From positions 8,571,150-8,635,149 of the forward strand of contig NZ_CP102509.1 of assembly GCF_024611995.1 (NCBI RefSeq): DNA of 64,000 bases. The letters run 5' to 3'. Numbering within the stretch: position 1 is the stretch's first letter; the number at the start of each line of letters is the position of its first letter. This stretch comes from Streptomyces sp. NBC_00162 (lineage in GTDB: Bacteria; Actinomycetota; Actinomycetes; Streptomycetales; Streptomycetaceae). Positions 40,507 to 50,567 of this stretch are shown here, piece after piece. The position numbers and the translations under genes are program-made. Below the pieces are notes generated by a model. It saw only the letters and a program-made list of their open reading frames with translations, had not been told where the DNA came from and searched no databases.

Positions 40507-43500
40507 GTGTCCATCCGTTCGGGCATGATGCCCGAATTGTTCGGAGGTGGTCGCTTTCGCAGAAAGCGTCGGCTCCGTGCCGGAATTGTCGGTGCGACAG
40601 CCGTCGCCCTGTCCGTCTCCCTGCTCACCGGCCCCGCCTGGGCGGGACCCGCGGAGTACAAGCCCCGCGGCACCCAGAAGACGCCCTCTGTCACGGGCAA
40701 GAACCTCAAGCCGCAGGGCAAGAAGGCTCCGGCCGCGGCTCCCTCGTGGAAGCCCTCGAAGGTGACGTGGCCCTCCGCCAGCTCGGCGGAGGTGACCCTG
40801 TCGGCCGCCGCGCCCCTGGCCGACGCCGCCCCATACAGAGGGGCGCAGGCGAAACTGCCGGTACGCGTCACCAAGTCCGCGAAGGCCTCGCTCTTCCTGC
40901 GGTCCGACGCAGCGAATGACTCATCAAGTCCGGAACGGGTCAAAATAACCGTCGCGGACCGCAAAACGGCCCAGAAGGCCGGCATCGACGGCCTCCTGCT
41001 GTCCGTGCAGCGCAAGGACAGCCGCATCTCCGGCGGCCGGGTGCAGGTCGAGGTCGACTACTCCAAGATCAAGGACGCCTACGGCGCGAACTGGGCCTCC
41101 TCGCTGCACCTCGTCCGGCTGCCGGCCTGTGCGCTTACGACGCCCTCGAAGCCCGAGTGCCTCAAGACCTCTTCCGTCCCGACGCACAACCACCAGAATG
41201 CCGCGACGCTCACGGCCGACGTGGACCTGGCGGAGACTGCGCCAACGCAGGACGCCAAGCCGGCCGCCGTCGCCTCTGCGGCGGGCGGCATGACCGTCCT
41301 GGCTGCTGTGGCCAGCGCCGACGGGTCCGAGGGCTCCTTCAAGGCGACCTCCCTCGCCGCATCGGGTTCGTGGTCGGCGGGCGGGAACTCCGGCGGCTTC
41401 GGCTGGAACGTTCCGATCACGGTCCCGCCGGTGCCCGGTGGCTTCGCGCCCAAGGTGGGGTTCTCCTACAGCTCCTCCTCGGTCGATGGCCGTACCGGTT
41501 CCACCAACAACCAGTCGTCCTGGGTCGGTGAGGGCTGGGAGTACAGCCCCGGCTTCATTGAACGCAAGTACGCCCCTTGTGAGAACGACAAGCAGGGCGG
41601 CAGCAACACCGAGGACGTCGGCGACCTCTGCTGGAAGTCCGAGAACGCGACTATGTCCCTGAACGGCTCAAGCACCGAGCTGCTGTGGGACGCGGGCAAG
41701 GGCCTGTGGAAGTTGGCGAACGACGACGGCTCCCGTGTCGAGCGGATCTACGATTCCCCCGGCAACAACTCCGGGGATGAGGACTCCGAGTACTGGCGGA
41801 TCACCACCACCGACGGCACTCAATACTGGTTCGGCAAGAACCGTCTCCCGGGCTGGAGCGCAGGCAAGGAGGAGACGTCCTCGGTCAATGCCGTCCCGGT
41901 CTTCGGCAACCACGCCGGCGAGCCCGGCCGCGGAGCCGACTTCGCCTCCTCCAGCCGGATGCAGGGCTGGAGATGGAACCTCGACTACGTCGTCGACCCC
42001 CACGGCAACGCCATGGCCATGTACTACACCAAGTACACCGGCTACTACGCCAAGAACATGAAGATGGACACGCCTGTCGCCTACACCCGCGACAGCACCC
42101 TGCGCAGGATCTCCTACGGTCTGCGCGACGGACAGGTCTACGCGACCCCGAAGCCTGCCGGCCAGGTCAACTTCTGGGTCTCCGACCGCTGCATGGCCAC
42201 CACCTGCATCCTTGACGAGGCTCACGCCAACGACTGGACCGACGTCCCAGTCCACCTGGACTGCAAGGCCGCCCAGCAGTGCCTGCAAGGCTCGCCCACC
42301 TTCTGGTCCAGCAAGCGCCTGACCTCCATCGACGCCTACGCCCTGGTGGGCACCGCGCACGTCGGCGTGGACAACTGGACACTGACGCAGTCCTACCCGC
42401 CCAGCGGTGACACCACCAAGCCCGCCCTGTGGCTCGACTCCGTCCAGCGCACCGCCAAGGCCGGCACGCTCACAGACATCCCCGGCGTGGACAAGACCGT
42501 CTTCGCCGGCCAGCCGATGGCCAACCGCGTGGACAAGGCCGACGGCCGGCCGCCGATCAACAAGCGCCGCATCACACAGATCACCAACGCGACCGGCGGC
42601 ACCACCCTCGTCACCTACACCGACCAGGAGTGCAGCCCCAGCAACCTGCCTGCGGCGGACGACACCAACACCAAGCGTTGCTATCCCTCCTGGTGGACCC
42701 GCGACGGAGGCGCCGAAGAGGTCAAGGACTACTTCCACAAGTACCTGGTTGCCAGCATCGAGGAGAGCGATACCACCGCCGGGACCGGCTCACCCTCCAA
42801 GACCACCACCTACGTCTACCCCGGCTCCCCGAACTGGCGGCGCGACCAGTCCGAGTTCACGCTGGACAAGCACCGCACCTGGAGCGACTTCCGCGGCTAC
42901 CGCACCGTCCGCACGCTGACGGGCACCACCAACCGGACCAAAGCCGAGACCGACTACTACACCGGCATGGCCGGCGACACACTGGCCAACGACACGCCTC
43001 GTACAGTGGCGACGATCAACGGTGTCGCCGACCGGCGCGATTTCACCGGCACGGTTTCCGAGAGCCGCACCTACAGCTCCGAAACCGGTGCGGCGGTCGA
43101 GAAGATCACCCAGACCCCCTGGGTGTCCAAGGACAACGCCACGCAGTCGGTCGTCGGCATCACCGACCCGGACGAGCCCGGCACCGAGGCAGCCACCCTC
43201 GAGCCAAAGACAGCCCGCTTCTCCGGAACCTCCACCACTGTCGGCAGCAAGCTCCTTGCGGACGGTACCTGGCAGAAGACGACCGCCAACCGGATCTATG
43301 ACGAGGTCTACGGTCTGATCCTGACGGAAGGAGACGACGGGGCGAACGTCACCGAGGCAAAGTGCAAGGTCACCCAGTACGTGACACCTGACACGGCGAA
43401 CTGGCTTATCGCCTACCCGCGTCAGGTCACCACTACGACCGCCAAGCCGTGCACGGAAACCGTATCGGCCTCGTCCGTGACCAGCGCGGGCCGCATCTCC

Positions 43501-46500
43501 TATGACGGCCAGGCTGTCGGCACGGCACCCAAGGCCAGTCAGGCCAACATCACCAAGGCAGAGCAGGCGTCGAAGCTCGATGCGAGCAGCCAGCTCGTCT
43601 GGGAGACCGCCGAACAGGCCACGCACGACCAGTACGGCCGCGTCCTGACCGCCAGGGGCCAGGACCTCCAGACCACCACCACGGTCTACACCCCGGCCGC
43701 CGACGCCCAGCCGACCAGCGTCGCGATCACCAACGCCAAGGGCCACACCACCACCAGCGCCTACGACGGCCTGCGCGGGCTGGCTCTGAAGCTCACCGAC
43801 CCCAACAACCGCACCGTCACCTCCGAGTACGACGCGCTCGGCCGGCTGATCAAGGGCTGGGCCGTGGGCCGCTCTACCTCTGATCAGCCCAACGTCACCT
43901 TCACGTACAACCTCTCAGCAACCGCCCCGTCGACCGTCACCACGAAGAAGCTGTACGAGAACGGCACCTGGGGCACCTCGGTGACGCTCTACGACTCCCA
44001 GTTGCGCGAGCGCCAGACCCAGACCGACGCCACAGGTATCGCAGGCCGGCTCATCAGCGACGCCTTCTACGACGACCACGGCCGCGTCCGGTGGACCAAC
44101 GCTCCGTACTACAACAATCAGCCCACCAGTACGACGATGCTCGTCGTCCCCGACAACCAGATCCCCAGCGCCACCGAGAATCGCTACGACGGCCGTGGCC
44201 GCGTAACCGACTCCATCCTGCTCTCCCTGAACTCGGAGAAATGGCGAACCACCACCACCTACGGCCCTGACTGGCAGGCCGTCATTCCGCCGCAAGGCGC
44301 GCCAGCCACACTCACTGTTGCCGATGCACGCGGCCGCGCAGTCGAACGGCGCGAGTACAAGGACCGCAACCCGGTCATCGGCGCTGCGGCAAGCCAGTAC
44401 CAGAAGCACACCTACGAGTACGACCGCGTCGGCAAGCTCGGCAAACTCACCGACACCTCCGGGCGCAACAGCTGGACCTACACCTACGATCTACGCGGCC
44501 GCCAGACCGAAGTCACCGACCCGGACAAGGGCAAGAGCACCACCGTCTACGGAACCGATGGCCGCGTCCAGACCATCAGTGACGCCCGATCCGTCACCCT
44601 AGCCACCACCTATGACGAGCTTGGCCGCAAAACCAGCCTGCGCAAGAGCTCGGTAACCGGTACCAAACTCGCCGAGTGGACCTACGACACCGCCCCCGGT
44701 GGCAAGGCACTGCCCGCATCGTCCACCCGGTACGACGGCTCAGCCGCCTACAAGTCAGAGGTATCTGGGTACGACACCTTGGGCCAGTCCACTGGTATCA
44801 AGCTCACCGTCCCGTCGGTCACCGGCGAGGAACAGCTTGCCGGCACCTACACAGTGGCGGGCACCGTCACCGCGACGAACAGACTTTCGGCAACCATTGC
44901 GTACAGCACCACCAACACCAATGCCACCACCGCCCTGCCGGCCGAGACGGTCACCCACCACTACGGCGCGCAGGACCAGCTCGGCATCGTCGACAGCAGC
45001 CTTACCCAGGCGTACCTGCGCGGCGCCTCCTACACCCCGTTCGGTGAACTGGCCCAGGCCCAGTTCGGCAACCTGGGGACGATGGTCACCCAGACCCTCA
45101 CCTACGACAGCGCCACTCGGCGCGCCCTCTCGTCAGTCACCGATCGAGAGGCGTCCGGACCGAGCGAACTCTCCAACATCAAGTACACCTACAACCCTGC
45201 GGGCAACGTCACCCGGATCCTGGACGATCAGAGCGACAGAACCGTCAAGGACGACCAGTGCTTCGCCTATGACTGGGCGAGCCGGCTGACCGAGGCATGG
45301 ACCTCCGGGGACAACTGCGTCACCCAGCCCGTGAACGGCTCCGGCGCGCCGGTCCTGGGTAGCGTCGACCCCTACTGGACCAGCTGGACCTTCACCGACA
45401 CCGGCCAGCGCGCCACCGAGAAGCAGCACAAAGCTGGCCCGATCGCCGCAGACACCACCCGTACCTACACCTACCCCAGCACGACCGGCGCGGCACAAGC
45501 ACACGCAGTCCGCAGCGTCAGCGCCTCAGGCGGCGCAACAGGCACAGACACCTACGGGTACGACGCCACCGGCAACATGACGGCCAAGACCGCGGCCACG
45601 GGCACCGCCCAGACCATGGCCTGGAACGACGAGGGCAAAATCGCCTCGTCGACCACTGCTGGTGCCACCACCTCGTTCCTCTATGACGCCCAGGGCACCC
45701 GCATCCTCAAGCGCGAGCCCGCCGCCACAACCCTGTACCTGCCCGGCGGCCAGGAACTCGTCCTGGACAAGGCCACCAAGGCAGTGTCCGGAACCCGCTA
45801 CTACAGCGTGCCTGGCGGCACCGCGATGCGCACCAGCACCGACGGACGCGTCCGCTTCCTCATCGCCGACCACCACGGCACCAACACACTCTCGATCGCC
45901 GCATCCACTCTCACCTACAACCGCCGCAAGCAACTGCCGTACGGAGCCGAACGCGGCACACCCCCAGCCGCATGGCCCAGCCAGAAGGGATTCGTCGGCG
46001 GCGACATCGACAAAACCACCAACCTCACCCACATAGGGGCACGCGACTACGACACCAAACTCGGCCAGTTCATCAGCGTCGACCCACTTCTGGACCCCGG
46101 AAACCTGCAGTCTCTCAACGGCTACGCCTACTCCAGTAACAATCCTGTCACCCTCAGCGACCCCGACGGAATGCAGGAAAGGGACTGCTATTACGGGATG
46201 TGTGGCGGTCACTACGACCCCCGGGATGACAAGGCCCCCGACGAGGAACGCCCGCCGTCGATTCACGACGGCCATGACGGCGGAACCGGAAGCTCGCCAA
46301 CCTGGCTTCCCCCGCCGAGCATCACGACTCCCCAAGGCGAGACAATCGTCCTCCCTTCGGTGAACACTGAAGAATTCATCGATATCTACCGAACCTCTTA
46401 CCTGCATCAAGTCGAGAATTGGGGGGCGGACCTTAACCCGGAAAAGGACTGGTCAATAAGAATCGCGGCCCTCCTGGAGGCGTGCCAAAAGCTCAGCGAC

Positions 46501-47412
46501 CGAGGATGCGACCCTACCTCCTTCCTCGGGCCGTACCTCGCTGTGGCCGCCGAGGAAGCTGGCATGTACGAAGGGGGTGGCATACAGCCGCCGCCCGCCT
46601 ACGGCCCTGGCGCATTCAAGGGAGGAAAACCAGGCGACTGCAACAAGTGCTTCCTCGCTGGCACCGACGTACTTATGGCCGATGGCACGACCAAGAACAT
46701 AGAGGACATCGAACTCGGCGACGAAGTCTGGGCCACCAACCCTGAAACCGGTGAATCCGGAAAGCGAGAAGTAACCCGCCTGATCGTCACCGAGGACGAC
46801 AAGCACTTCAACACACTCTCCATAGCAACCGACGACGGAATCGAAGAACTCACCGCCACCCACGAACACCCATTCTGGTCACCCTCGGCCAGTGCATGGG
46901 TCGAGGCGCGAGAACTCACCCCCGGCTCGACGCTCCTGACCAACCAGGGCAAGACCGTCATCGTCACAGCCAACAGGCCGTACACCCAGCACGCACGTAC
47001 GTACAACCTCACCATCGACGACCTCCACACGTACTATGTGCTGGCGGGGGCTACGCCGGTCCTGGTTCACAATTCGAATGGCCTGTGCGGAACCGCAGCG
47101 CTGGAAAATGGAGACTGGCAGCACATCGCGGATCGGCACCGGCCTGGCGGTGCGAAGGTCGACAATACGTCTGGAATCCTCACGGGCAAGGCCAAGCATG
47201 TTCGTGGGCGAATAGCGGAGACCATCAATCGAGGGAAACCAAGGCCGAACACCCCGGACCCTGAGACCGGTCGGCCCCGCCCCGGGCAGATATATGAATG
47301 GGACTTCGGCGTTCCTGTCGGCAGGGCTGGTCCGGCGAATGGCGGTGGAGAGCTGAAAAGCATCCGCGTCGTCGTTAACGACGGCAAAGTCGTGACGGCG
47401 TTCCCGTTCTAG
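40507..47412 (+). CDS. RHS-repeat polymorphic toxin with Hint pretoxin domain
   Basis: A 2301-residue secreted toxin. GTG 40507 (G-run just upstream) gives a Sec signal with RRKRRLRAGIVGATAVALSV and cleavage near AWA|G; a 73-codon upstream extension has no support. A long RHS/YD-repeat shell follows (DGRGRVTDSILLSLN, YDLRGRQTEVTDPDKG), ending with the core-closing motif (GARDYDTKLGQFISVDPLLD, GYAYSSNNPVTLSDPDG). A Hint autoprotease runs from Cys2048 (CFLAGTDVLMADGT) to His2188-Asn2189 (VLVHNSN), which releases the toxin. The last ~110 residues (HIADRHRPGG, GRPRPGQIYEWDFGVPVGR) look like a BECR-fold RNase; this is inference. The immunity gene follows in 26 bp. Confidence 0.87.
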   Translation: MSIRSGMMPELFGGGRFRRKRRLRAGIVGATAVALSVSLLTGPAWAGPAEYKPRGTQKTPSVTGKNLKPQGKKAPAAAPSWKPSKVTWPSASSAEVTLSAAAPLADAAPYRGAQAKLPVRVTKSAKASLFLRSDAANDSSSPERVKITVADRKTAQKAGIDGLLLSVQRKDSRISGGRVQVEVDYSKIKDAYGANWASSLHLVRLPACALTTPSKPECLKTSSVPTHNHQNAATLTADVDLAETAPTQDAKPAAVASAAGGMTVLAAVASADGSEGSFKATSLAASGSWSAGGNSGGFGWNVPITVPPVPGGFAPKVGFSYSSSSVDGRTGSTNNQSSWVGEGWEYSPGFIERKYAPCENDKQGGSNTEDVGDLCWKSENATMSLNGSSTELLWDAGKGLWKLANDDGSRVERIYDSPGNNSGDEDSEYWRITTTDGTQYWFGKNRLPGWSAGKEETSSVNAVPVFGNHAGEPGRGADFASSSRMQGWRWNLDYVVDPHGNAMAMYYTKYTGYYAKNMKMDTPVAYTRDSTLRRISYGLRDGQVYATPKPAGQVNFWVSDRCMATTCILDEAHANDWTDVPVHLDCKAAQQCLQGSPTFWSSKRLTSIDAYALVGTAHVGVDNWTLTQSYPPSGDTTKPALWLDSVQRTAKAGTLTDIPGVDKTVFAGQPMANRVDKADGRPPINKRRITQITNATGGTTLVTYTDQECSPSNLPAADDTNTKRCYPSWWTRDGGAEEVKDYFHKYLVASIEESDTTAGTGSPSKTTTYVYPGSPNWRRDQSEFTLDKHRTWSDFRGYRTVRTLTGTTNRTKAETDYYTGMAGDTLANDTPRTVATINGVADRRDFTGTVSESRTYSSETGAAVEKITQTPWVSKDNATQSVVGITDPDEPGTEAATLEPKTARFSGTSTTVGSKLLADGTWQKTTANRIYDEVYGLILTEGDDGANVTEAKCKVTQYVTPDTANWLIAYPRQVTTTTAKPCTETVSASSVTSAGRISYDGQAVGTAPKASQANITKAEQASKLDASSQLVWETAEQATHDQYGRVLTARGQDLQTTTTVYTPAADAQPTSVAITNAKGHTTTSAYDGLRGLALKLTDPNNRTVTSEYDALGRLIKGWAVGRSTSDQPNVTFTYNLSATAPSTVTTKKLYENGTWGTSVTLYDSQLRERQTQTDATGIAGRLISDAFYDDHGRVRWTNAPYYNNQPTSTTMLVVPDNQIPSATENRYDGRGRVTDSILLSLNSEKWRTTTTYGPDWQAVIPPQGAPATLTVADARGRAVERREYKDRNPVIGAAASQYQKHTYEYDRVGKLGKLTDTSGRNSWTYTYDLRGRQTEVTDPDKGKSTTVYGTDGRVQTISDARSVTLATTYDELGRKTSLRKSSVTGTKLAEWTYDTAPGGKALPASSTRYDGSAAYKSEVSGYDTLGQSTGIKLTVPSVTGEEQLAGTYTVAGTVTATNRLSATIAYSTTNTNATTALPAETVTHHYGAQDQLGIVDSSLTQAYLRGASYTPFGELAQAQFGNLGTMVTQTLTYDSATRRALSSVTDREASGPSELSNIKYTYNPAGNVTRILDDQSDRTVKDDQCFAYDWASRLTEAWTSGDNCVTQPVNGSGAPVLGSVDPYWTSWTFTDTGQRATEKQHKAGPIAADTTRTYTYPSTTGAAQAHAVRSVSASGGATGTDTYGYDATGNMTAKTAATGTAQTMAWNDEGKIASSTTAGATTSFLYDAQGTRILKREPAATTLYLPGGQELVLDKATKAVSGTRYYSVPGGTAMRTSTDGRVRFLIADHHGTNTLSIAASTLTYNRRKQLPYGAERGTPPAAWPSQKGFVGGDIDKTTNLTHIGARDYDTKLGQFISVDPLLDPGNLQSLNGYAYSSNNPVTLSDPDGMQERDCYYGMCGGHYDPRDDKAPDEERPPSIHDGHDGGTGSSPTWLPPPSITTPQGETIVLPSVNTEEFIDIYRTSYLHQVENWGADLNPEKDWSIRIAALLEACQKLSDRGCDPTSFLGPYLAVAAEEAGMYEGGGIQPPPAYGPGAFKGGKPGDCNKCFLAGTDVLMADGTTKNIEDIELGDEVWATNPETGESGKREVTRLIVTEDDKHFNTLSIATDDGIEELTATHEHPFWSPSASAWVEARELTPGSTLLTNQGKTVIVTANRPYTQHARTYNLTIDDLHTYYVLAGATPVLVHNSNGLCGTAALENGDWQHIADRHRPGGAKVDNTSGILTGKAKHVRGRIAETINRGKPRPNTPDPETGRPRPGQIYEWDFGVPVGRAGPANGGGELKSIRVVVNDGKVVTAFPF

Positions 47413-47438
47413 TCGAATAGCGAAAAGCTGAGGAATTC

Positions 47439-47903
47439 GTGATTCAATTCTCTTTTGAGCCCCCGGGTTCTGGGTCGCCTTGGCGCGACACCTGGGACAA
47501 GGCGTGCCAGGTCAGCCCGGCAGCCATCAGTGAGATTGACCTTTGCTACAAGTACTTCGGGGTGCGTGCAGAGCTCGTGGTCGATGAGGTTGAGGTCATC
47601 TCTGGGCAGGGCTACCTGACCCTTGTGGACCTGGCCCTGTCTGTTCGTCATGCGTTGAATCGCCTTTCTTCGGGAGGAGATTCGGCGATCGGCTTCACAG
47701 AGAGCGATGAAGTAATTCGACTTCGGCGTGAGGGAGATCTCGTCGTGATTACGTCATCGAAGCATGAATGGCGAGTCTCTGTCGATCGCGAAGAGCTCGT
47801 AGGTGCATTCGTTGAATTCCTACGAGAAGCACATTCTCGTCTGACCGGGTTCGTTCCTGGACTGGCGGAGAACCAAGTGATTCGGGGATTCTCTCCGGAA
47901 TAG
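47439..47903 (+). CDS. Putative cognate immunity protein
   Basis: A 154-residue acidic protein starting at GTG 47439 (GAGG upstream), 26 bp after the toxin. It has FSFEPPGSGSPWRDTWDKAC, AISEIDLCYKYFGVRAELVV, then LTLVDLALSVRHALNRLSSG and FVEFLREAHSRLTGFVPGLA. The position directly after a Hint-released toxin is diagnostic of immunity proteins, and the sequence looks like a small alpha/beta protein with no catalytic motif. It should bind and block the toxin tip. GC is slightly lower than in the RHS core, as is common for tip/immunity pairs exchanged by recombination. Confidence 0.72.
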   Translation: MIQFSFEPPGSGSPWRDTWDKACQVSPAAISEIDLCYKYFGVRAELVVDEVEVISGQGYLTLVDLALSVRHALNRLSSGGDSAIGFTESDEVIRLRREGDLVVITSSKHEWRVSVDREELVGAFVEFLREAHSRLTGFVPGLAENQVIRGFSPE

Positions 47904-47941
47904 GAGATCTCACCCCTTGGGGAATTGGGGATGAATCGTGA

Positions 47942-47971
47942 AGGCCCCGCCGGAGTTCTCCGGCGGGGCCT
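47942..47971. terminator. Strong hairpin terminator after toxin/immunity genes
   Basis: AGGCCCCGCCGGAG (42-55 of 47.9 kb) pairs perfectly with CTCCGGCGGGGCCT (58-71), a 14-bp GC stem with a minimal loop (effectively 13 bp with GTTC). It lies ~40 bp after the immunity stop. Confidence 0.72.
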
Positions 47972-47982
47972 CTGCGCTGCTG

Positions 47983-48130
47983 GTCGTGAGGTTCGCGGAT
48001 GGCGGCGGCTTGACCGCTGCGGGGCGGGCGATGCGCGAGGCCGTGCGCTTTGAGGCCGAGGGGCAGGGGATGCGGCCGCCTGAGGCGGCCCGCAGGCTAC
48101 AGATTTCACGGAAGTATGCGTACGCCTCAG
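47983..48130 (+). pseudogene. N-terminal fragment of IS630-family transposase
   Basis: Plus-strand frame VVRFADGGGLTAAGRAMREA, RFEAEGQGMRPPEAARRLQI matches the N-terminal start DGGGLTAAERxxRE...A-R-R-xx-S of IS630-type transposases. It breaks off after ~45 residues. Relic. Confidence 0.55.
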
Positions 48131-48352
48131 CGGCAACGCCAGCGGACGGACGTGGCCGAGCTGATGCCGTCAGTCTCGAGGTCGCTGGATATCGGGCGCC
48201 CATGACAGCCCCTGCCCCCGGTGACGCAGCGCCCTGATGGGCAGGCAGCTTTCGTCACCTCGCCGTCGGACTTCGTGATGTCCGCAGTGCGTACTGCGGC
48301 CCAGCCGTCGAGCTGCTCCGCACTCGCGATCGACCGGCGTGGGGCCGCTCGC

Positions 48353-48712
48353 CTATCCGCCGAGGGCGAGGTTGTGCATCCGTGCGATGCCCAGCATGGC
48401 GTGGTGGACGCCGTTGCCGTTGAGGCGGCAGGCGCGGAGGATTTTCCAGGTCTTCATACGGGCGAAGACGTGCTCGACGCGGGCGCTGACCTACTTGTGG
48501 GACCGGTTGTGTCCTTCTTTCCAGTCCGGGAGGCCGGCCTGGCCGAGCTCGCGGCGGTGCGGGATCACCAGGCCGGTGCCCTGATAGCCGCCGTCGGCGA
48601 TCGTGGTGGTGTTTCCGACGGCGGCTTTGGCGCCGGATTCCTCCCAGCCGTGGGAGTCGTGCCGGTTGCCGGGCAGCGGCCAGCCGGTCACCACGACAAG
48701 GCGGGTGGTGAC
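48353..48712 (-). pseudogene. IS5-family transposase C-terminal fragment with nonsense codon
   Basis: The minus-strand frame VTTRLVVVTGWPLPGNRHDS, GGYQGTGLVIPHRR (second Asp region: IADGGYQG), then NRSHK, a TAG, and in the same frame RVEHVFARMKTWKILRACRL, HAMLGIARMHNLALGG. The TAG sits where related proteins have Gln (CAG). The N-terminus is missing. Inactive remnant. Confidence 0.6.
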
Positions 48713-48754
48713 TCAGTTTCCGGCCGTGATGAGGGGCTGGTAGATGATGAAGTC

Positions 48755-49375
48755 CCCCTGAGGGCTGCCCGCCAGAGAGCGGGGTCAGGGGTGGCGAGGT
48801 AGCCCGTCACGTATGTCCGGGCCGCTGCCTCGCTGGTGCCGAGCACGGTCGCCACCTCCCGCATCGATACTCGCCCGCTCAGTACCGCGCGGGCCGCGTC
48901 CGCGCCCGTCTGGGCGGTGACGTACTGGAGATCGGCGAGGGCCTTCAAGGCCACGAGGGGTTCTTGCACCGCCAGGTCGGCCAGACGCCCCGCTACCCCG
49001 GTCAGCAGCGCGGTCAGGTCTGCGGGCAGGGGGCACCGCGGCGTCCTTGACCACGGTCAGGTGTGCGCCGTAGTCGGCGATCGGCCCTGACAGGTCGATG
49101 TCTGCTTCGTACAGGGGCCGCTGGTCACCGAGCAGCGTCCAGTTGAGCGGGTACTCGGCCGCTCCGCGCGAGCTGCACGAACACGCGCCCCGCAGTACCG
49201 CGGCTCTGGGACGCCCATACCGGCCGTCGCAGGCGTGCCACATCGTCGTGGAGGGCACGTGCCCGCCGCTGCCCACGTCGTAGTACACCGGTCCGGGCTC
49301 GGTGCCGTCCTCGAGCAGCACCCCCACCGAACCCTCGTGCGCCGCTCCCAGCGCCCTGAACGCCCCGTCCACCAC
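48755..49375 (-). pseudogene. Streptomyces hypothetical protein, frameshifted and truncated
   Basis: From 49375: VDGAFRALGAAHEGSVGVLL, CDGRYGRPRAAVLRGACSC (Cys pair), YEADIDLSGPIADYGAHLTV. At the C-run (G-run on the plus strand, 49029-49033) the frame shifts; removing one C restores LPADLTALLTGVAGRLADLA, VQEPLVALKALADLQYV and VSMREVATVLGTSEAAARTY (HTH-like). The intact family has an N-terminal zinc-like part and a C-terminal HTH. The 3' end is lost near 48750. Function unknown. Confidence 0.55.
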
Positions 49376-49551
49376 GCACTACCCCTTTCTGTTCCGCATG
49401 CCCTGCCGTCCGGAGCCGGCTGGACCGGGTCCGGACGGTTCCAGCCTGCCCGTGCCCGTGCGGCCGTGTACCGGAATCGGCTCAATGCGTACTCCCGGAA
49501 GCAAATGGGTGCTGTGGTTGACCGCCCGGCCGGTTGAGTACGCGAAAGCCG

Positions 49552-49740
49552 TTACGAGCTGGGGTGGCTGTGCAGGACTCCGGGGTGGGAGGCCTGGTTC
49601 ATGGGTTCGGCGAGGCGGGAGCCGATCCGGAAGCGCATGTCGCCTGCGGCCCTGCGGACTTCCTCGTGCTGCCCGTCGTCATCGAGCAGGGCCAGGAGCA
49701 GCATTAGGGCCCGCGACTCGGCGGCGCTGATCAGTTTCAG
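49552..49740 (-). pseudogene. 5'-truncated hypothetical gene
   Basis: Minus-strand frame AAESRALMLLLALLDDDGQH, RRAAGDMRFRIGSRLAEPMN, ending GVLHSHPSS at TAA 49552-49554, with strong third-position GC. It is cut at its 5' side by an IS5-type fragment at 49741. Family not identified. Confidence 0.45.
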
Positions 49741-49964
49741 GACCGCGAGGCATTGGCCGCGATCATCTTCGTGGCGACCTCGGGCTGCACGTGGCGGCAG
49801 CTGCCGCCGGTGTTCGGCCCCGAGCTGGCAGACGGTCTACCGGCGCTTCGCCCAGTGGAGCCGGGCCCGGGTCTGGGCCCGCCTCCACCGCGTCATCCTC
49901 GACGAACTCGGGGCCCGCGGGGAACTGGACTGGTCGCGCTGCGCGATCGATTCGGTCAGCCGTC
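49741..49964 (+). pseudogene. N-terminal fragment of IS5-family transposase
   Basis: Plus-strand: AAIIFVATSGCTWRQLPPVF, then after one extra C near 49819 SWQTVYRRFAQWSRARVWAR, LHRVILDELGARGELDWSRC, AIDSVS. This is the IS5-type HTH and first-Asp region. It ends abruptly where a reductase fragment begins. Confidence 0.6.
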
Positions 49965-50474
49965 GCCGAAGCGGCGCGCGGCGCCGAGATCGTCGTGGTC
50001 ACCGTCCCCTTCAAGAACGTGCCGGACCTGCCCGAGGGCCTCTTCGACGGGGCCGCCGAGGGCTTCAGCGTCATCGACACCAACAACTACTACCCGCAGC
50101 AGCGCGACGGCCGGATCGCCGCCGTCGAGGACGAGGGCCTGACCGAGAGCCGGTGGACCGAGCGGCAGCTCGGGCACCGTGTGATCAAGGCCTTCAACGG
50201 CACCTACGCCCAGGACATCCTCGACCTGCACCGTCCGGCCGGCGCCCCGGACCGCATCGCACTGCCCGTCGCCGGCGACGACGAGGCCGCGAAGAAGGCC
50301 GTCCGCGCCCTCATCGACGAACTCGGCTTCGACACCGTCGACGCGGGCGGCCTCGACGACTCCTGGCGCCAGCAGCCCGACACCCCCGTCTACGGGCTCC
50401 GGGAGGGCGTCGACGGGGTCACCAAGGCCCTGGCCGAGGCCTCCCCGGAACGCCCCGCGGCCTTCCGCGGCTGA
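49965..50474 (+). pseudogene. NADPH-dependent F420 reductase-like protein, 5'-truncated
   Basis: From about 49965 the frame reads VAEAARGAEIVVVTVPFKNV, then DTNNYYPQQRDGRI, VIKAFNGTYAQDILD, ALPVAGDDEAAKKAVRALID, LGFDTVDAGGLDD. This is the Rossmann-fold F420H2:NADP oxidoreductase-like family, minus its N-terminal G-x-G-x-x-A motif and ~55 residues. The missing part is replaced by the IS5-type fragment. A chimeric open frame across the junction exists, but it is unlikely to make an active enzyme. Confidence 0.65.
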
Positions 50475-50567
50475 GGACGGACGCCCTCCGCGCGGGCTAA
50501 CCTGGTTCCGGGCAAGGGGAGTTCGGCATCCCGAGGACTGCCCACGGCATCGGACTCAGGAGGACGG

